Below, in pieces: positions 1-12,611 of a stretch of 64,000 bases of DNA. The first letter of the stretch is position 1. Each line of letters starts with the position of its first letter. A model generated the notes under the pieces. The model ran no database searches. It saw nothing but the letters and a program-made list of their open reading frames with translations, and was not told the origin of the DNA. The stretch is from assembly GCA_023853785.1 (NCBI GenBank), contig JAJIRX010000522.1, forward strand, positions 186,001 through 250,000, in the 5' to 3' direction. The stretch comes from Psilocybe azurescens. Its lineage: Eukaryota; Basidiomycota; Agaricomycetes; Agaricales; Agrocybaceae. Position numbers and translations under genes: made by a program.

Positions 1-673
1 GTGATTGATGTGTAGACTAGCCGCTCATCCCTTTATGTTATATTAACAGAAAAAGCTGCACTTCCCTACATGCCCACCGATTCCTAACAATAGTCAGTTA
101 TTTTACAGCTCAAAACCGATCACTATTGGCAAAGATACCCTCAATGATCCATCGACAGTTCGTAAGCAAATTTTATGAACACACCATTCCGCAAGGTGGG
201 TGAAGCCTCGAATTTTATTGAGGTCTTGGGGAACTTCAATAACTCTCCACCTCAATGTAAGTAATGTACATAGCTGAGATAGAGGCTCGACTGCCCTCGA
301 ATTATGCTCTCCAGTCGTAAACGGTGAATTTTGGCTCCGACATCAAATCATCATGATGGCCCTTATGCGTCGACTCACGGAGAGAACAAAGCCCCGCGTC
401 GCACAAGCTGCCGAGGCTTACCTTACATTCAACTCCAATCCTTGTTGACCCTACTCAATTTCAAAAGTAATGGCGTCCGCTGACCTTTACGTATACCAGT
501 AGACTTTATTTACAGCATGTAGCGCCCGCGATCTAGTCACTCGAATGAACTTATTAGTCGCCCTATAAAGGGTTCAATCACTTCATGTAGATCAGAGGCA
601 GTACGTTCAACTTTGAAGATAAATAAAAGAACGTACCTCAGAAAGTCCCGTCCCCCCCCCTTGCTACTCTTTC
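1..673. other. No gene recognised at left edge
   Basis: I find no conserved coding frame on either strand. The stretch ends in a C homopolymer just before the monooxygenase start, so the last part is probably that gene's promoter and 5' leader. Confidence 0.5.
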
Positions 674-2533
674 ATGGCCTTCTTTAGTCTGGGAAACGAA
701 GTACATGCAGAAACATGCCTGAAGATTGTAATTATAGGTGGTGGACTTGCAGGTCAGTTCCTTGCAGAATTGTTCGCAATATTCGACTGACACATTAGCC
801 ACAGGGCTGGCAATAGCGTATGCCTTGAAGCGTGCTGGTCATGATGTTGCGATTGTAGAAAAGAGAAATGGGAAACTGCAGGTCAGCCTTCTTTGGATGT
901 GATGTCTCGAAAGTACAGAATATCATATTGATTCTCAGACTTAATGCAGAGCATGGGTATAACTCAGTGGGTGTTCATGATTCTCAGTGGACATACTACA
1001 TAGGTTTATGACCTCTAAAGATCGCCTCCAAACATGACGAAGATCCTATACCAGATGGGGATTGAAGCCTTTCTTGGATCGGATGGCAGGAAAATGCGGA
1101 TCGTTGATCTTGCGAAACGGTAAGTAGTCGCTAAAGACCTAAAGACCATTAACGTGTGATGTTTTTTTTTGCGATGCAGGAAGGAAAGAGGAGTTGGTTG
1201 GGATCATGCAGTTCGACGAAGACTTCCTTAGCGACCAGCTAGTCGAATATCTCTTCATTCGGGTGAGTTTTCCTAACTGTTTCCTGTCACATATCTTTGA
1301 CCTTGAGTAGACCCAAGCGCTGGAAGATGTGCTCCAGAAGGTGGTAGACGACGAAAGAGTCGACGTTGTGTCGGCGAATGTTATCGACCTCCAGACTTCC
1401 TCCGAGATGGCCACACTTACAGTCGACGATGGGCGGGTGCTCAGTGCCGACTTCGTCATATGCGCGGATGGATACGATAGTACTTTCAAGCACCTTGTCA
1501 CTGAGGTAGAAGACGAAAGAAGTGCCAGTAGCACAAAGGCGCATCTAGCGATAACTTTCATTCTACCACTGGAAGTTGTCGTTCGAGAGGAAGCCTTGCC
1601 GGGGCTGATCATGGATCCCAAAAATGTAAGCCTTCAAATCCTCCCATGTAGTGGTCAAGGCGAATAGGCTAAGTGAAGGTCAACGTGGTAGTGGAATGTA
1701 TGGGTCGGGCCCGGGTTTATTCTGCATGCAAATTTTTCTGTGAGCAACTCGATGAAAATCTGGAAAATGAAGTGCTCATTTTATTGACTAGGATGGAGGT
1801 AAATACGTGAGTGTCACGATGACCTCTGACTATACCAAGAACGTCTTGCCTGGCGATCAAACGTGGGACAGTCGACCTCTTGAATATTGGGGAATAGACC
1901 TTGAGATGTTCGAACCTCGGTATGTAGCTTCCTCGAATCCGTACAATCTACAAACACTGAAAAAATCGACGTTGGGTTAGAGTCAAGAAGTTACTGAGCC
2001 TCACCAAATCCGCATCGTCTAGAGTCTTCATGACAAGACCCATATCAGACAACCTGGTGTGCAAAAACTCGAAGGTCGTCCTTGTCGGTGACGCTGCACA
2101 CCCTATATTGGTCAGAACATTTAACCATATCTTGCTCACGTCGTGCTGAAGAATTCTTCCTCCTCCTATGCAGCCGGGCGGTAACCAGCATATTAGCCTC
2201 GCCATCGAAGAAGCAGAAACTCTAAGATGCATCTTCTCTCGAATCCGGCATCGCAATCAAATACCCGACTTCCTGGCTGCATACGAGGAGATACGGCAGC
2301 CCCGTACCGCATATGTGATCCAGTATGAAAGCGGTATGCATACCATGTTGAAAATGCCCGATGGGCTGGAACAAGACGAGCGGAACGCGATGCTCAAGCA
2401 AGCCATGGCCGACGGCGATTGGGACCATATGGACGAGGACAACTTCAGAGCGATTTTTGGCGAAGAGCTGAATCAGTATAGCCATGACGCAACTGAACAA
2501 GTTGAGGATTGGTGGACCAAATGGGGGCGGTAA
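674..2533 (+). CDS. FAD-dependent monooxygenase, salicylate-hydroxylase-like
   Basis: Predicted flavin-dependent aromatic hydroxylase using NAD(P)H and O2 on a small, probably phenolic, substrate. The start at 674 leads into KIVIIGGGLAG, interrupted by an intron and continued as LAIAYALKRAGHDVAIVEK, which is the N-terminal Rossmann FAD motif. PPNMTKIL near 1025 matches the segment after the active-site loop in this family. VICADGYDST (about 1457) is the DG motif and VVLVGDAAHPI (about 2076) the GD motif that binds the FAD ribityl chain. The C-terminal exon ends in EDWWTKWG at 2533. At least six short introns are present. No signal peptide is seen, so it is probably cytosolic. Family membership is firm; the substrate cannot be read from the sequence. 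Basidiomycetes carry many such paralogs in lignin-aromatic and secondary metabolism, and no metabolic partner lies next to it. Confidence 0.85.
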
Positions 2534-2816
2534 TTTCGAAGAATGTAGAGCAACGGGAGGCCGACCATACCAAATGCAATATTTCATATTCTGGTGAGGT
2601 GACGTTCAGTCAGCGTTCTTTACTTTAAATGTAATAGACTAGACCTTGTATTATTTCGCTATGTATTTCACGGTTAACTTCCCCTATATTGTAGTCTTAG
2701 TCTCCGCGCCTGATGTTCCTAGCTAGTAGTCACTTTCCTTCCAGCAATTATATTCAGTAAAAGATATAGCGAAGCAAAGACAAATCATCAGAGATACACA
2801 ACAAGGCGGACATCCT

Positions 2817-4762
2817 CTAATCAGACGGAGGATCTTCGTCGCCATCGCCCTCCTCCTCATCCTCCTCGTCTCCCTCGCCTCCTTGAACGGTCATCATCTC
2901 ATTTAAGGCTAAATGTGCGAATTAATGCAGGTTCGGAAGGCGACCGCAGGGATCACTCTACCAATGAACGAAGGGCTGCACTATCCTTGCGACTTTGACT
3001 AGATTTTCCTTGAAATCAGGAGCGAGCACCTCGGAATCTGTGAACCTGCACCATCCATGTCAACTCTTTTTTTCATTTTCTCTCTCTCTCGAAATATCCA
3101 ATTCGGAGAGGGATAGATCTGTGATCTACATACCGATGTGAAACACAGAATGACCGGCATTTGAGCAAGTCGATGTCCCTGCAAAAACGTGATAATGTAT
3201 CGTAAGTATTTATACGGTGGCTGACACGCGTTGTAGCCACGTTGCGTGAAATCCGACTCACTTGTGATCCTTTCCGACCCCTTTAGGCGCAACCTTTAAT
3301 TCATCTTCCATCCCGAAGATGTTCTGATGTTCGCCTTTGGGATGGGGCTTCGGTGGTCCAAAGAATTTGACGAATTCGGGCGAGGAGATTACATTCCGCA
3401 GACGACGTGGGTTTCTTTGGATGTTAGTTCTGAGTTACGTGCTTCAGCAAAATTCCACTGACTTCCACCATGCAAGTAAGGCTTTTGACTTACCTGATTG
3501 TGGCAAGCTCGTTACGTCCTGGCTGCCAACTCCCGCCTGCGATCATGCTGTGATTACCAGGACTAACTGAAACGAGTTGATTAAAAAGTCAGCTGGCTCG
3601 CGTCGAGCAGATAATCTTTTCATAATGAAGCACAAACCTGAACTAGAAACGACAAATAAGAAACTCCGTTAGCCATTATGAAAAAAAAAATGGCGCCCAC
3701 ATACATGTGATCTGTTGTGTTATAAATAGAAAAAAAGTCAGCAAGCGTGCGTTTTAGCAGAAATTAGCAAAAAATTTGATGAAGGGTCGGAAGACTGACA
3801 GTGTGCGAATATGCCTTTCCGTCCGCTTCGTGAGAAGCTTGCTGAGAAGTTGTTTTTGTAAGGCGTCTTGTCGTTGCTGAATCGTATCTATCAATCGTCT
3901 ATTAGTTAGTCGCGGAAAGACGCTTGTCATAAATGGAAGTGGAAGTTGAAACGAAATGCTCACGTCCCGGTAAATACGGTGAATGACGTCCTTGGGCGGG
4001 AGGTGAGGGATCTGAGGGTCTACTTCTGCGAGGACGTCGGTAAAGCTTTCTACGAAATGGTTCCATTCTTTTTCGGCGAGGCGATACACAGGTTCTGTTG
4101 GCATGAAGTCGGGTTAGATCTAAGGTTATTCGGGTGTGGGTGAGGCGAGTTTGACGGTTATACATACCATGTAATTTGAACCTAAAGAAGGAAAGCATAA
4201 GAAAAAAAAATAGAACAGTATGATTGATGGCCACGCACCATTCTCGGTCGTTGCATTCAGGTTTTTTGAGGTTATTGAGAAAGTTGAACGTGTTCTGCGA
4301 GATTTGACCGGGAGGTACGTGTCCTGTTTTGGGCGCTTGGACTACCACTCCGACGACCTCTTGTCCGTCTTCGAGGTTGTAGTCGAACTCCGCTTCATCT
4401 TCTGCTTTGGCCGCCTTCTTCCTTGCCACGCGAGGCTTCTGGGGACTTTTGCGTCCCTTTTTCTTTGCAGGTTTGTTGTCTAACTCTGAGTCATCGTCTA
4501 GGGCGTCGCTGTCGTACGTCTTCTCTCTTCCACATCGTCATCTTCTGAGTCCTGCTTTCTCTTTTGCCCGCGCTTCACGGGTTTCTTTGCTGCCAAGGTG
4601 GATCCCAGCTCCTCTGAAAGAAGCAGATTCTTCTTCTTCTTCCTGAGCTTTAGTTCTCTTAACTAGATGTTTACGTGGCGATTCGCGGTCAAGTTTCGTG
4701 GTTTGGCCTCCGCTCGTAGATTTCTTTCCTTTAGCACGCGTATTTCGTGTTTTGGTGGACAT
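2817..4762 (-). CDS. DUF2461 (TIGR02453) family protein
   Basis: Conserved fungal and bacterial protein of unknown biochemical function. The first exon from 4762 (MSTKTRNTR) is a Lys/Arg- and Glu-rich, nuclear-looking tail with SPRK and KRK patches. The DUF2461 domain follows: FNFLNNLKKPECNDREW (about 4240-4300), VYRLAEKEWNHFVESF, PHLPPKDVIHRIYRDV, then AGGSWQPGRNELATIR (about 3500) and FGMEDELKVAPKGV (about 3290). It closes with LKCRSFCVSHR and an acidic tail rich in Glu/Asp ending at 2817. A frame slip sits in a T run at 2902-2904. An in-frame Met lies further upstream at 4834, but 4762 gives the more typical start. Domain identification is firm; no role can be assigned. Confidence 0.85.
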
Positions 4763-6398
4763 TTGTTCGCGTTTTGAGGAGTATTTTGGGTGTGGGTTAA
4801 AGAAAGTCTCCAAGTAGGGGTAGGAGACCAACACTTAGTCATTAACGCGATTTGTCACAAGTAACCTGTCCCGTGACGTCATTTCTCGTCACCCGCCCCT
4901 CCAGTGTTCCACTGACCCTGTCTTTCAAGTTCGACTGTTCGAGTCTGCGGCTTTTCTTCTCCCATCATCTTATGTCATTCAGCGGTTCTTTCAAGGAATT
5001 GCCAAGAGCACGACTCTCACGATATTCTAGACTTAATTCTTAAACGCAAACGAAGTTATGCGATGACATGGAAGCTCCACCAACGCTGAGTTCTAGCCTG
5101 CTCAGTTTGAAAACATTTTGACACCAGAGCCATCAATCCGATCAGCATCCTTTTCTGTTCCAAAGGATTGCCAAGAATTGGACGTGCCATCTCAGAAGGT
5201 GCTTTATTATGTCGAGAATAAACAAGGTATTAAACGACGACAGGGAAGCACAATCTCCGGCTCTCTGAAACATTGCAATAAGTACTTACTGACCGTGAGT
5301 CGTGCTCCAGACCACTCCTTGCGAGAACATGGGCGCTCCAGAGAGTTCTGGCTCTTTCGAACCCTGGGTGCAGCTTCAGCTTCCGGCCGCTGTTATGTCG
5401 ATACATATGTAGCACCGGACAACCCCTAACAACCCCCGTTACTGTGGTCCGCATCGCAGCACTGTCGGTTGAGCCTTAACTATGAAGAGCCATGAAGTCC
5501 TCCTAGGCAAGGGGCCTGCTGACCTCTGCAGTCCATTCAACGGCAATGCATGTTCCGCCGTACCCCGCAACGGATTTGATTGTGGGGTTGCCAAGGTCAA
5601 TGCAAGAGTTTTCAACGATGCAGATGGTTGCTGGTTGAGCGCTCGATGGTGGGGTATCGGCTCCATTTGTGCGTTAGGAGATCTACATAATACGACCATC
5701 TGGGGTGCGCCCCCGACTCCGTCCTATTCCGTAGCCTGAACGTACCGCCTGATTATGTCGGGAGGGGGATTGATGATCTCGGGCAGGTCTCCGTCAGATC
5801 ATTCCTGTGACTTCCTATCGCTTCCTGTGTTAGATTGAATCTGAACAAAGAGAGATGTCAAGCTATGTCAAGATGCTTATCAAAAGCAACAATGCGCCAA
5901 CGCAGAAGCGCCCACTCCTGAAAACGTCTTCTTCCAGGCTGTCATTTCTTAGCTGGCATTCGAATGAACACACCACTTACAGCATAGTTTCAGAAGGCAT
6001 TTCATCAGATACCGACTTAATGCAAATTGTTTTATTTGTCAGGACGATAATCTACGATAATGTACCGCTTTCAATTGACGGCCGCGAAATGGTGACATCA
6101 TGGTGTTCCGTTCCGTTCTTTTTACAGATCGGCCTTCCACTTTGTAGTGTATCTTCATTTTAGATTTTGATAGCGGATATTGGTTAACCAAGACTAACCC
6201 TTGTCAGGCGTGAACACTGCAGTAGCGGGAGCTCAAGTGTAAACGCCGCTCTCCTCCGTAATACCATTTAATTGGGGGTAGATCGGCCCTCCAACTTCAA
6301 CTCGTTGGTTATTTCTGAATGAGTTATATTGGCTATATTAGAGTTTTACAAGCAGCACTTATTTTGACTATGGGATGAGTCTTATGTAGGATGTCTTT
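4763..6398. other. No gene recognised
   Basis: Several open frames of 60-105 codons exist (for example 5118-5429 and 5482-5739 on plus), but none resembles a known family, none splices into a longer frame, and overlapping frames on the opposite strand are equally long. I call this intergenic. Confidence 0.45.
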
Positions 6399-6614
6399 TC
6401 ATCGCGATTTAACAGATACAGCTGCTAGATGAAGCAGAAAGTCCTGAAGAGTTTCCGTCGGCACCTCCGCCTTTGCTCCACGATGTTCCGGAGGAGCCAA
6501 GTACACCCGCTTTGCCGATAGGTCCTTTGAAATTCCGGGGTAATTTGTTTTATCGTAATGGGCTAATTTCTTTTGACGTTCTTTTGCAGCTAGTAGCTTC
6601 TGCTCGTTCTTCAA
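6399..6614 (-). pseudogene. Unrecognised coding-like fragment
   Basis: A 71-residue frame reads like real protein: a Lys/Gln/Glu-rich helix (KNEQKLLAAKERQKKLAHY), then TNYPGISKDLSAKRVYLAPP and ETLQDFLLHLAA. I do not recognise it. No flanking exon on either side extends it convincingly, so it is either a small gene or a fragment of a decayed one. It lies 300 bases upstream of the acetyl-CoA synthetase on the opposite strand. Confidence 0.25.
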
Positions 6615-6916
6615 GGCGTTCAGGTTTAATATGATCCTGGGAGCTAGGGATAAATTAAATCGATAACGCTAGGTCGTGGGCGCCACCAAGTTCACCGCGC
6701 TCGCAATAGACTGGAAAGGTGCAAAATGCCGTCTTTTTGAATTACAAATGTAGAACATGTGCCAAGCTAAAGATAGAATTTCACTTTGGCTATGATCGGA
6801 TGCTCGATTTGGGAAGTGGCCCCTAATGGAATATCTATCGGACGGAGAGAGTTATTATAGAAAGCCCCAACGCTTTAAACCGACTTTCATCTTTCTGCCC
6901 CAACTCCCTGCATACC

Positions 6917-9629
6917 ATGGCTGAACAGACTATACCAATCCACCCCGTCGCACCCCGTCTCAAGTCAGGTCCCAAAACACCCCATGTCGGTCCTCACAGG
7001 GACGATTACCACAAGGCGCACAAGGAGACTGTAGGACATGAGTCCGATAATTGGTGGGCGAAGGTGTGTACACTAACCACTATTGAGATAACGAGTGCAT
7101 CGCTGAAGTAAATTTTATTCTTTAGCAAGCCCATGCTATGTTGCATTGGGATCGCCCTTTCAAGAGTGTCAGGGCGGGAGGTTTCTCCACCGGAGACATC
7201 GTCTGGTTCCCCGAGGGTGGGCTGAACGCTTCCTACAACTGCGTTGACCGCTGGGCGTTCAAGCATCCTGATAAGGTAATTCACACCATCGCACCAATCT
7301 GGTGCCTTGAATTACGTATCTGATCGATATCAACCCCAATGCACAGACCGCCATTATCTACGAGGCAGACGAGCCCGGCGAGGGGCGCGAGATCTCATAC
7401 GCCGAGCTGCTCCGCGAGGTCTCGAGCATCGCCAACGTCCTCAAGTCCTTCGGCATCAAGAAGGGCGACACCGTGTCCGTGTACCTGCCCATGACATGGC
7501 AGGCGGTCGCCGCCTTCCTTGCGTGCGCGAGGATTGGCGCCGTGCACTCGGTCGTCTTCGCTGGGTTCTCGGCCGAATCGCTCCGCGATCGTGTTCAAGG
7601 ATTGCAAGAGCCGCGTCGTGATCACGTCGGATGAGGGTAAACGCGGTGGAAAAACTATCGCGAATAAGGCAATCGTCGATGCCGCCCTCAAGGAGTGCCC
7701 GCTCGTCGAGCATGTCCTCGTTCTTCAGAGAACGGGGAACAAGGTCGCTTGGACGGAGGGACGGGACAAGTGGTGGCACGAGGAGGTCCTCAAAGTTCCC
7801 AACTACTGCCCTCCCGAAGTCATGTCGTCGGAGGATCCCTATTCATTCTTTATGTCAGTTACTCTGTTTTCCATTTCTTGATCCATTCCATGCGGTGCTG
7901 ATAAAATCATTCCTTCTAGACCTCTGGATCGACCGGAAAACCCAAGGGTGTCGTGCACACCACTGGAGGATATCTCCTTTGCGCAGCTCTGACAGTGAAA
8001 TATGTATTCGATGTGCACCCCGACGACAAGTTCGCATGCATGGCAGATGTAGGTTGGATTACAGGCCATACGTGCGTGCCTTAACTCTCACCGAGCTATT
8101 TATAAACTGATCATGATCAAACCATATCTATCAGATATATCGTCTACGGCCCTCTTGCGAATGGAGTGACCACGACCGTGTTCGAATCCACACCAGTATA
8201 CCCCACCCCCTCGCGATATTGGCAGACCGTCGAGAAGCACCAGCTGACGCAGTTTTATTCGGCGCCTACTGCCATCCGCCTGCTGCGTCGGCTTGGAGAG
8301 CACCATGTCGAAGGCCACGACCTGAGCAGTCTGCGCGTTCTGGGCAGTGTCGGCGAGCCGATCAACCCGGAGGCTTGGAATTGGTACAATGAACATGTGG
8401 GGAAGATGCAGTGTGCTATTGTGGACACCTTCTGGTATGCTAGTTCGTCCGAGGTCATGGGTTCGACGTTTAAAACTAACTTTGCGTTTTTCACTCAGGC
8501 AAACAGAGACCGGGTCTATTGTCGTTACCCCTTTCCCTGGTGCGATTGAGACCAAGCCTGGAGCGGCTACTGTTCCATTCTTCGGTATCGAAACTGCTAT
8601 TCTCGATCCAGTATCTGGAGTGGTGAGTAACATCAAAACCCATTCATTTTTGATATCGTCATCGTTATTAATTGACGCCTCTTTGGGGTTTTGTAGGAAC
8701 TGGAAGGCAATAATGTGGAGGGCGTTTTGGTATTGAAGAACCCATGGCCATCAATTGCGCGAACGATCTATCAGGATCATAATCGCTATCTCGAGACGTA
8801 CATGCAGGTAAGGATATATGAGATTGTTTACGTGTTCTGTGAACCTCGTGTTCTAATTTAATTTTGATTTAGCCATACCCTGGGTACTTCTATACTGGGG
8901 ATGGTGCTGCGAGAGACGAGCATGGTTATATCTGGATCAAGGGCCGTGTTGACGGTACGTTTTCGCGTTCTTTCGTTGCGATTTCTTGTTGACGGTGTCA
9001 TCTTGTGGACGTTAGATGTCATCAATGTGTCGGGTCATAGACTATCGACTGCTGAGATTGAGTCGGCGCTAATTCTTCACAAGGGTGTCGCTGAGACTGC
9101 AGGTACGTTTATTTATTAATTGAGAATACAATGCCGATGTTGATTCATAATTAGTTATCGGAACTGCCGATGAGCTCACTGGGCAGGCCGTCTACGCCTT
9201 TGTCACTTTGAAGCCGTGAGTTTTTCGTCTAAACCTCCTTCTGCAGCAATATTGATCGACGTTATGTTTTCGCTATAGTGAATTCAAGTATGACCCCAAT
9301 GACGAGGCCAGTCTTGTCAAGGAGCTCGTCCTGCAAGTTCGTAAAGTCATTGGGCCCTTCGCTGCGCCCAAGAAGATCTACATCGTCTCTGACCTCCCCA
9401 AGACGCGTTCTGGAAAGGTGCGTCTGCGTCCGATGCATGGCGCATCTACTTATTGCAATTTAGTTATAAATGACCTGAACTGACTCCGATTTATTATTTA
9501 TTTATAGATCATGCGGCGCATTATGCGCAAGATCGTCGCGGGAGAGGGGATCAGCTTGGTGATCTCAGTACGTTGGCGGAGCCGGAGGTCGTGGAGGTTA
9601 TCAAGAAGAAGGTTTCTGAGAGTGCTTGA
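6917..9629 (+). CDS. acs: Acetyl-CoA synthetase
   Basis: AMP-forming acetate-CoA ligase (acetate + ATP + CoA to acetyl-CoA), supplying cytosolic and nuclear acetyl-Co[19 protein letters not shown] starts the protein. AMLHWDRPF and [17 protein letters not shown] form the N-terminal lid. The P-loop [15 protein letters not shown] spans about 7921-7965, followed by [34 protein letters not shown] and the hinge/A8 region [20 protein letters not shown]. The C-terminal [13 protein letters not shown] carries the lysine acetylated in this family. About nine introns are present. Single-base breaks occur at 7596-7597 (extra A), 7837-7839 (missing C, should read DPLFILYTSGST) and 9546-9549 (missing G, should read [10 protein letters not shown]). 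Full-length protein continues through all three, so I treat the gene as functional. Confidence 0.95.
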
Positions 9630-10240
9630 GCGAGGTTCGGGGGCTAACAGCTGAACCTTTTTCATCACCCGCATCGCACCGTCCATCTTCCGACACTTTT
9701 TTTTCTTTTTTCAACCTGGCTTAACCATCGTGGGATGGCGTTGTGTTTTTTTTTCGTCTCTCTTTTCTGATCGGTTCTAATTTTGAAGTTCTCGTGTATT
9801 TTATTTATATCGAAGTTCCAGCGTGTAGGCTCTAAACTTAGGCTCTCTCACCTCTCCTTAGGCTACGCGGGCTGGGTCGGGACGGGGGGCTTGCGAGTAG
9901 AAAAATGACATACCATGTAAAGTAATTGTATAGACTGCAGGCTGGATCGCATTAAATATCTTTGCTTCCTTTCGTCTTTTTGTGAGGATTTTTGGGTGCG
10001 AGATGGGAGTGTTGATCGGGGATGTGGGAGTGAGTGAGTGTGTGTTGGGTCGGAAGTTTGAAGTGTGAGTATGAGTGTGATGGGCAGCGCGAGAATCGGA
10101 AATGGACAATTGAAGGTCTGAAAAGGTTAATTCGGATACTGCCTGCAATATGTTGCCGGGGCGGCTACAATGACAAAATATAAGATTCGTCGGAGTCAGC
10201 GATTGCATACGCAGCACCACTGATTGAAGCCAATGACCAC
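9630..10240. other. Acetyl-CoA synthetase 3' region; otherwise empty
   Basis: Poly-T-rich 3' untranslated-like sequence just after the acetyl-CoA synthetase stop, then G/T-rich repeats (GTGAGTGAGTGTGTG around 10030). The reverse-transcriptase frame that usually follows a gag-like frame on the minus strand is not seen here. Confidence 0.4.
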
Positions 10241-11290
10241 TTAGGACCCCAGCTCATAATTTTGTAGCGCGGGTTCTGTCCGTAAGCAGTGTGCCTTGTC
10301 CCCTCCAACCTCGTTGCGAACCGCAATGTCGAAGAGGATAATCCTTGGGTGAGTGCTGGCGAACTCTCCTGCGAAAATGCCGTTAATGTATCTCCCGTAG
10401 TCGCGCAATTCCCTTTCGCGATGTGGGAATGCGAACGCAATGGCACTGGATGCAAGGTCCCAAGCATCACCCCAGTCGGATGCAGTACGAATACGCCGTT
10501 TTGGTTCAACCTCGCCCGTGCTGATTTCTGTGTCTCCAATGCTCTCTGAATCAATTGTAACACGGTGGAGAGCCGAGAGGAAGTGGTCGAGGTTGAGGGG
10601 GTCTCCCCTGAAGATGTGTTCCCATTGAGAGGCGGGCACTCCTTTTGGAGCGAACTTGGAGAGTTTGACTGAAAATTTGCATTTGGCGATGTCCTTGTTA
10701 TAGACTCTGAGAAGTCTGCAGGTCTCGTTGCAACTTGCGTCATGTTGCGCTTTGGATGGTGGCAAAGCGAGGTCGTACCATGGGAGCTCGGACTCGCAGA
10801 GCTTAGGTGTCTTTCGTGGGCGCTCATCGTCATCCCTGGAGTCATCTCGTGCGGACGAAATCTTGTTTTGAGGAACCTCTGGACAGACTCGTCGGATGCC
10901 CTGAACTGATGTCCGGAGCGAATCGGGGAGGCTGTTGGTTTGGATGGTCGGTTTGCTGTGATTTTGGAGAGATAGCAGGACAGTGTCTGTCCTTTCTCTT
11001 GGGTGTGGAGGGCCGGGCACGACGTGATCGAGGGCCTCGAGAATTTGCGAGACGGCGGTAGTCCGTGGCATGGATCCGTCTCTGAATTGGTCGACGATGT
11101 CGTCAAGGACACGTTCGAGCTCGGTATGGGGCTGCTGATTCGGGCTGGCAGAGATTTGTGATTGTCGTTCTCGAGTGGAGTCGTTGCGTCCGTGAGGGGA
11201 TGATTCTCTCGGGTTCTGTGCTGCGGAGTCTGGGTCGGCTAAGCCAGAACTGGGGGTATGACTGGGGGAGTGAATGGGTTCATAACTCAT
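10241..11290 (-). CDS. Gag-like protein of a fungal retroelement, solo copy
   Basis: Intronless frame of 349 codons. The N-terminal half is low-complexity (Ser/Pro/Arg/Gln-rich), with a predicted helix ELERVLDDIVDQFRDG. The C-terminal half carries WGDAWDLASSAIAFAFPHR, ELRDYGRYINGIFA and RIILFDIAVRNEVGG. I know this Trp/Phe/Tyr signature from many agaricomycete proteins encoded upstream of reverse transcriptases in tyrosine-recombinase-type retroelements. No zinc-knuckle segment, reverse transcriptase, integrase or repeat ends are visible nearby, so it appears to be a detached or truncated copy. The intact frame, in a window where indels are common, may mean it is recent. A competing 315-codon frame on the same strand (10165-11112) shows no family resemblance. 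Confidence 0.5.
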   Translation of the reverse strand: MSYEPIHSPSHTPSSGLADPDSAAQNPRESSPHGRNDSTRERQSQISASPNQQPHTELERVLDDIVDQFRDGSMPRTTAVSQILEALDHVVPGPPHPRERTDTVLLSLQNHSKPTIQTNSLPDSLRTSVQGIRRVCPEVPQNKISSARDDSRDDDERPRKTPKLCESELPWYDLALPPSKAQHDASCNETCRLLRVYNKDIAKCKFSVKLSKFAPKGVPASQWEHIFRGDPLNLDHFLSALHRVTIDSESIGDTEISTGEVEPKRRIRTASDWGDAWDLASSAIAFAFPHRERELRDYGRYINGIFAGEFASTHPRIILFDIAVRNEVGGDKAHCLRTEPALQNYELGS

Positions 11291-12611
11291 TCTCTACGAC
11301 ACAGAGGGTTCACACAAGTCGAGCAACAGCGATTTAAAGATTGTATAATGAAATAAATTTGTGTGAGACTTCTGGTGCGAAGCGATAAAGCGAAAGGCGA
11401 CCATCGTTCGAAACCTGTGTTTATATAGGTTTGAAGAATTTAGTTTCAGACCGAAACCTTTTGGTCTGGAAATCTAAAAATCGGTTTGAGCTCACGATGA
11501 CGCGGGGGTCTGGTGGCTTTAATTGTTTTCTTCGCATTCGAAGTCCTTTGGGTCGCTATTCATTGGATTATAGTAAATGTACATTTAAAGTCAATGAAAG
11601 ACTCAAACCTTAGTTTAAGCGCCCATACTTCAGTGCCATTCATTGGCGATGGTTTCCGTGACATACCTGACTAAGGTTATGTCTGACAGTTATAACCCAC
11701 AATTTTGGTTTTTGCTAGTCTGAATCTTACAGTCGGGAACTGCCAGTGGGATCGTTCTTGTTGATTCCAACACACACCTCGTACAATACATCATGATCCA
11801 GCCTGTACTCATATAGCCAACTTTGAGCTAACTGATATCCTCCTTAGATCTACTACCTATTATTTATAAGACCGCCCATTCCACTGATGTAACTTTGCAG
11901 AACACGCATACCAGAATATCCACTCTCAACACATCTCCAAAGCTATTTTTTCCTTTCAAATATCGCTATAGATTTGATCGGAACGCAGGAGTTGTTGGGT
12001 GCATGTCTCTGCGTTTTGGGCCTAAAGAACTCGATTATCTCTCTCATTAATCTCCAGCCCACAACTCTCCACAATGGTTTGAAAGGTGAACGGTGTAACT
12101 CTATGTAAAGCGCATTCGAGTTTAAATCAGAATCTTGGCGCGCTCGGGTAGGCGGACCGGGGGTAGCAAATCACGCGTTTTGGAACTTGAATAGGTTGGA
12201 GCGGATTTGCAACGGAGTTATATCTTACAGCTATCATACCTTTTACTCACTTTCTACCTCCGTCCTCTGTCAGTATCTGTCCCGAAAAGTGGACCACACC
12301 ACCGATATTTATAACAAGTTTAATCGTGGTGTCAAGCTTTCAACTATATCTGGCGCAATTTGCAGCCAGCTCATTGACTTGTTCCAGGTGTGCTGATAAC
12401 GTATCATATGTGTCAGTGTATCGACAGCTTATGCTGGCGCTAGCAAAGGCCCTGTCTTTGATTTAGGAAACGTTGGATATTGATGCGGTTTTTGGGAGTC
12501 CTTTGATATTGTAGGCAGCATATACTGTGAGTTGTCACCAGCAGCCACTCGGTGTTGAACTCGAAAGCCCAATCTCAGAACAGGCTTTCTTCACCTGGAC
12601 TCTTCATTGTG
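11291..12611. other. No gene recognised
   Basis: A/T-rich intergenic sequence with a few short frames. A run near 11440-11490 repeats variants of TTTGGTCTGGAAAT and GGTTTGA. The last few hundred bases are probably the promoter of the cation transporter gene. Confidence 0.4.

Noticed and set aside
5118..5739. Two plus-strand open frames in the 4.8-6.4 kb gap
   Set aside because: No family resemblance, no splice connection, and equally long frames on the other strand.
6917..9629. Acetyl-CoA synthetase as a pseudogene because of three frame breaks
   Set aside because: All conserved motifs continue after each one-base slip and the same kind of slip affects every other conserved gene here, so sequencing error is the better explanation.
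10165..11112. 315-codon alternative frame on the same strand as the gag-like protein
   Set aside because: Ser/Thr/Pro-rich shadow with no family signature, whereas the overlapping frame carries the conserved Trp/Phe/Tyr pattern.
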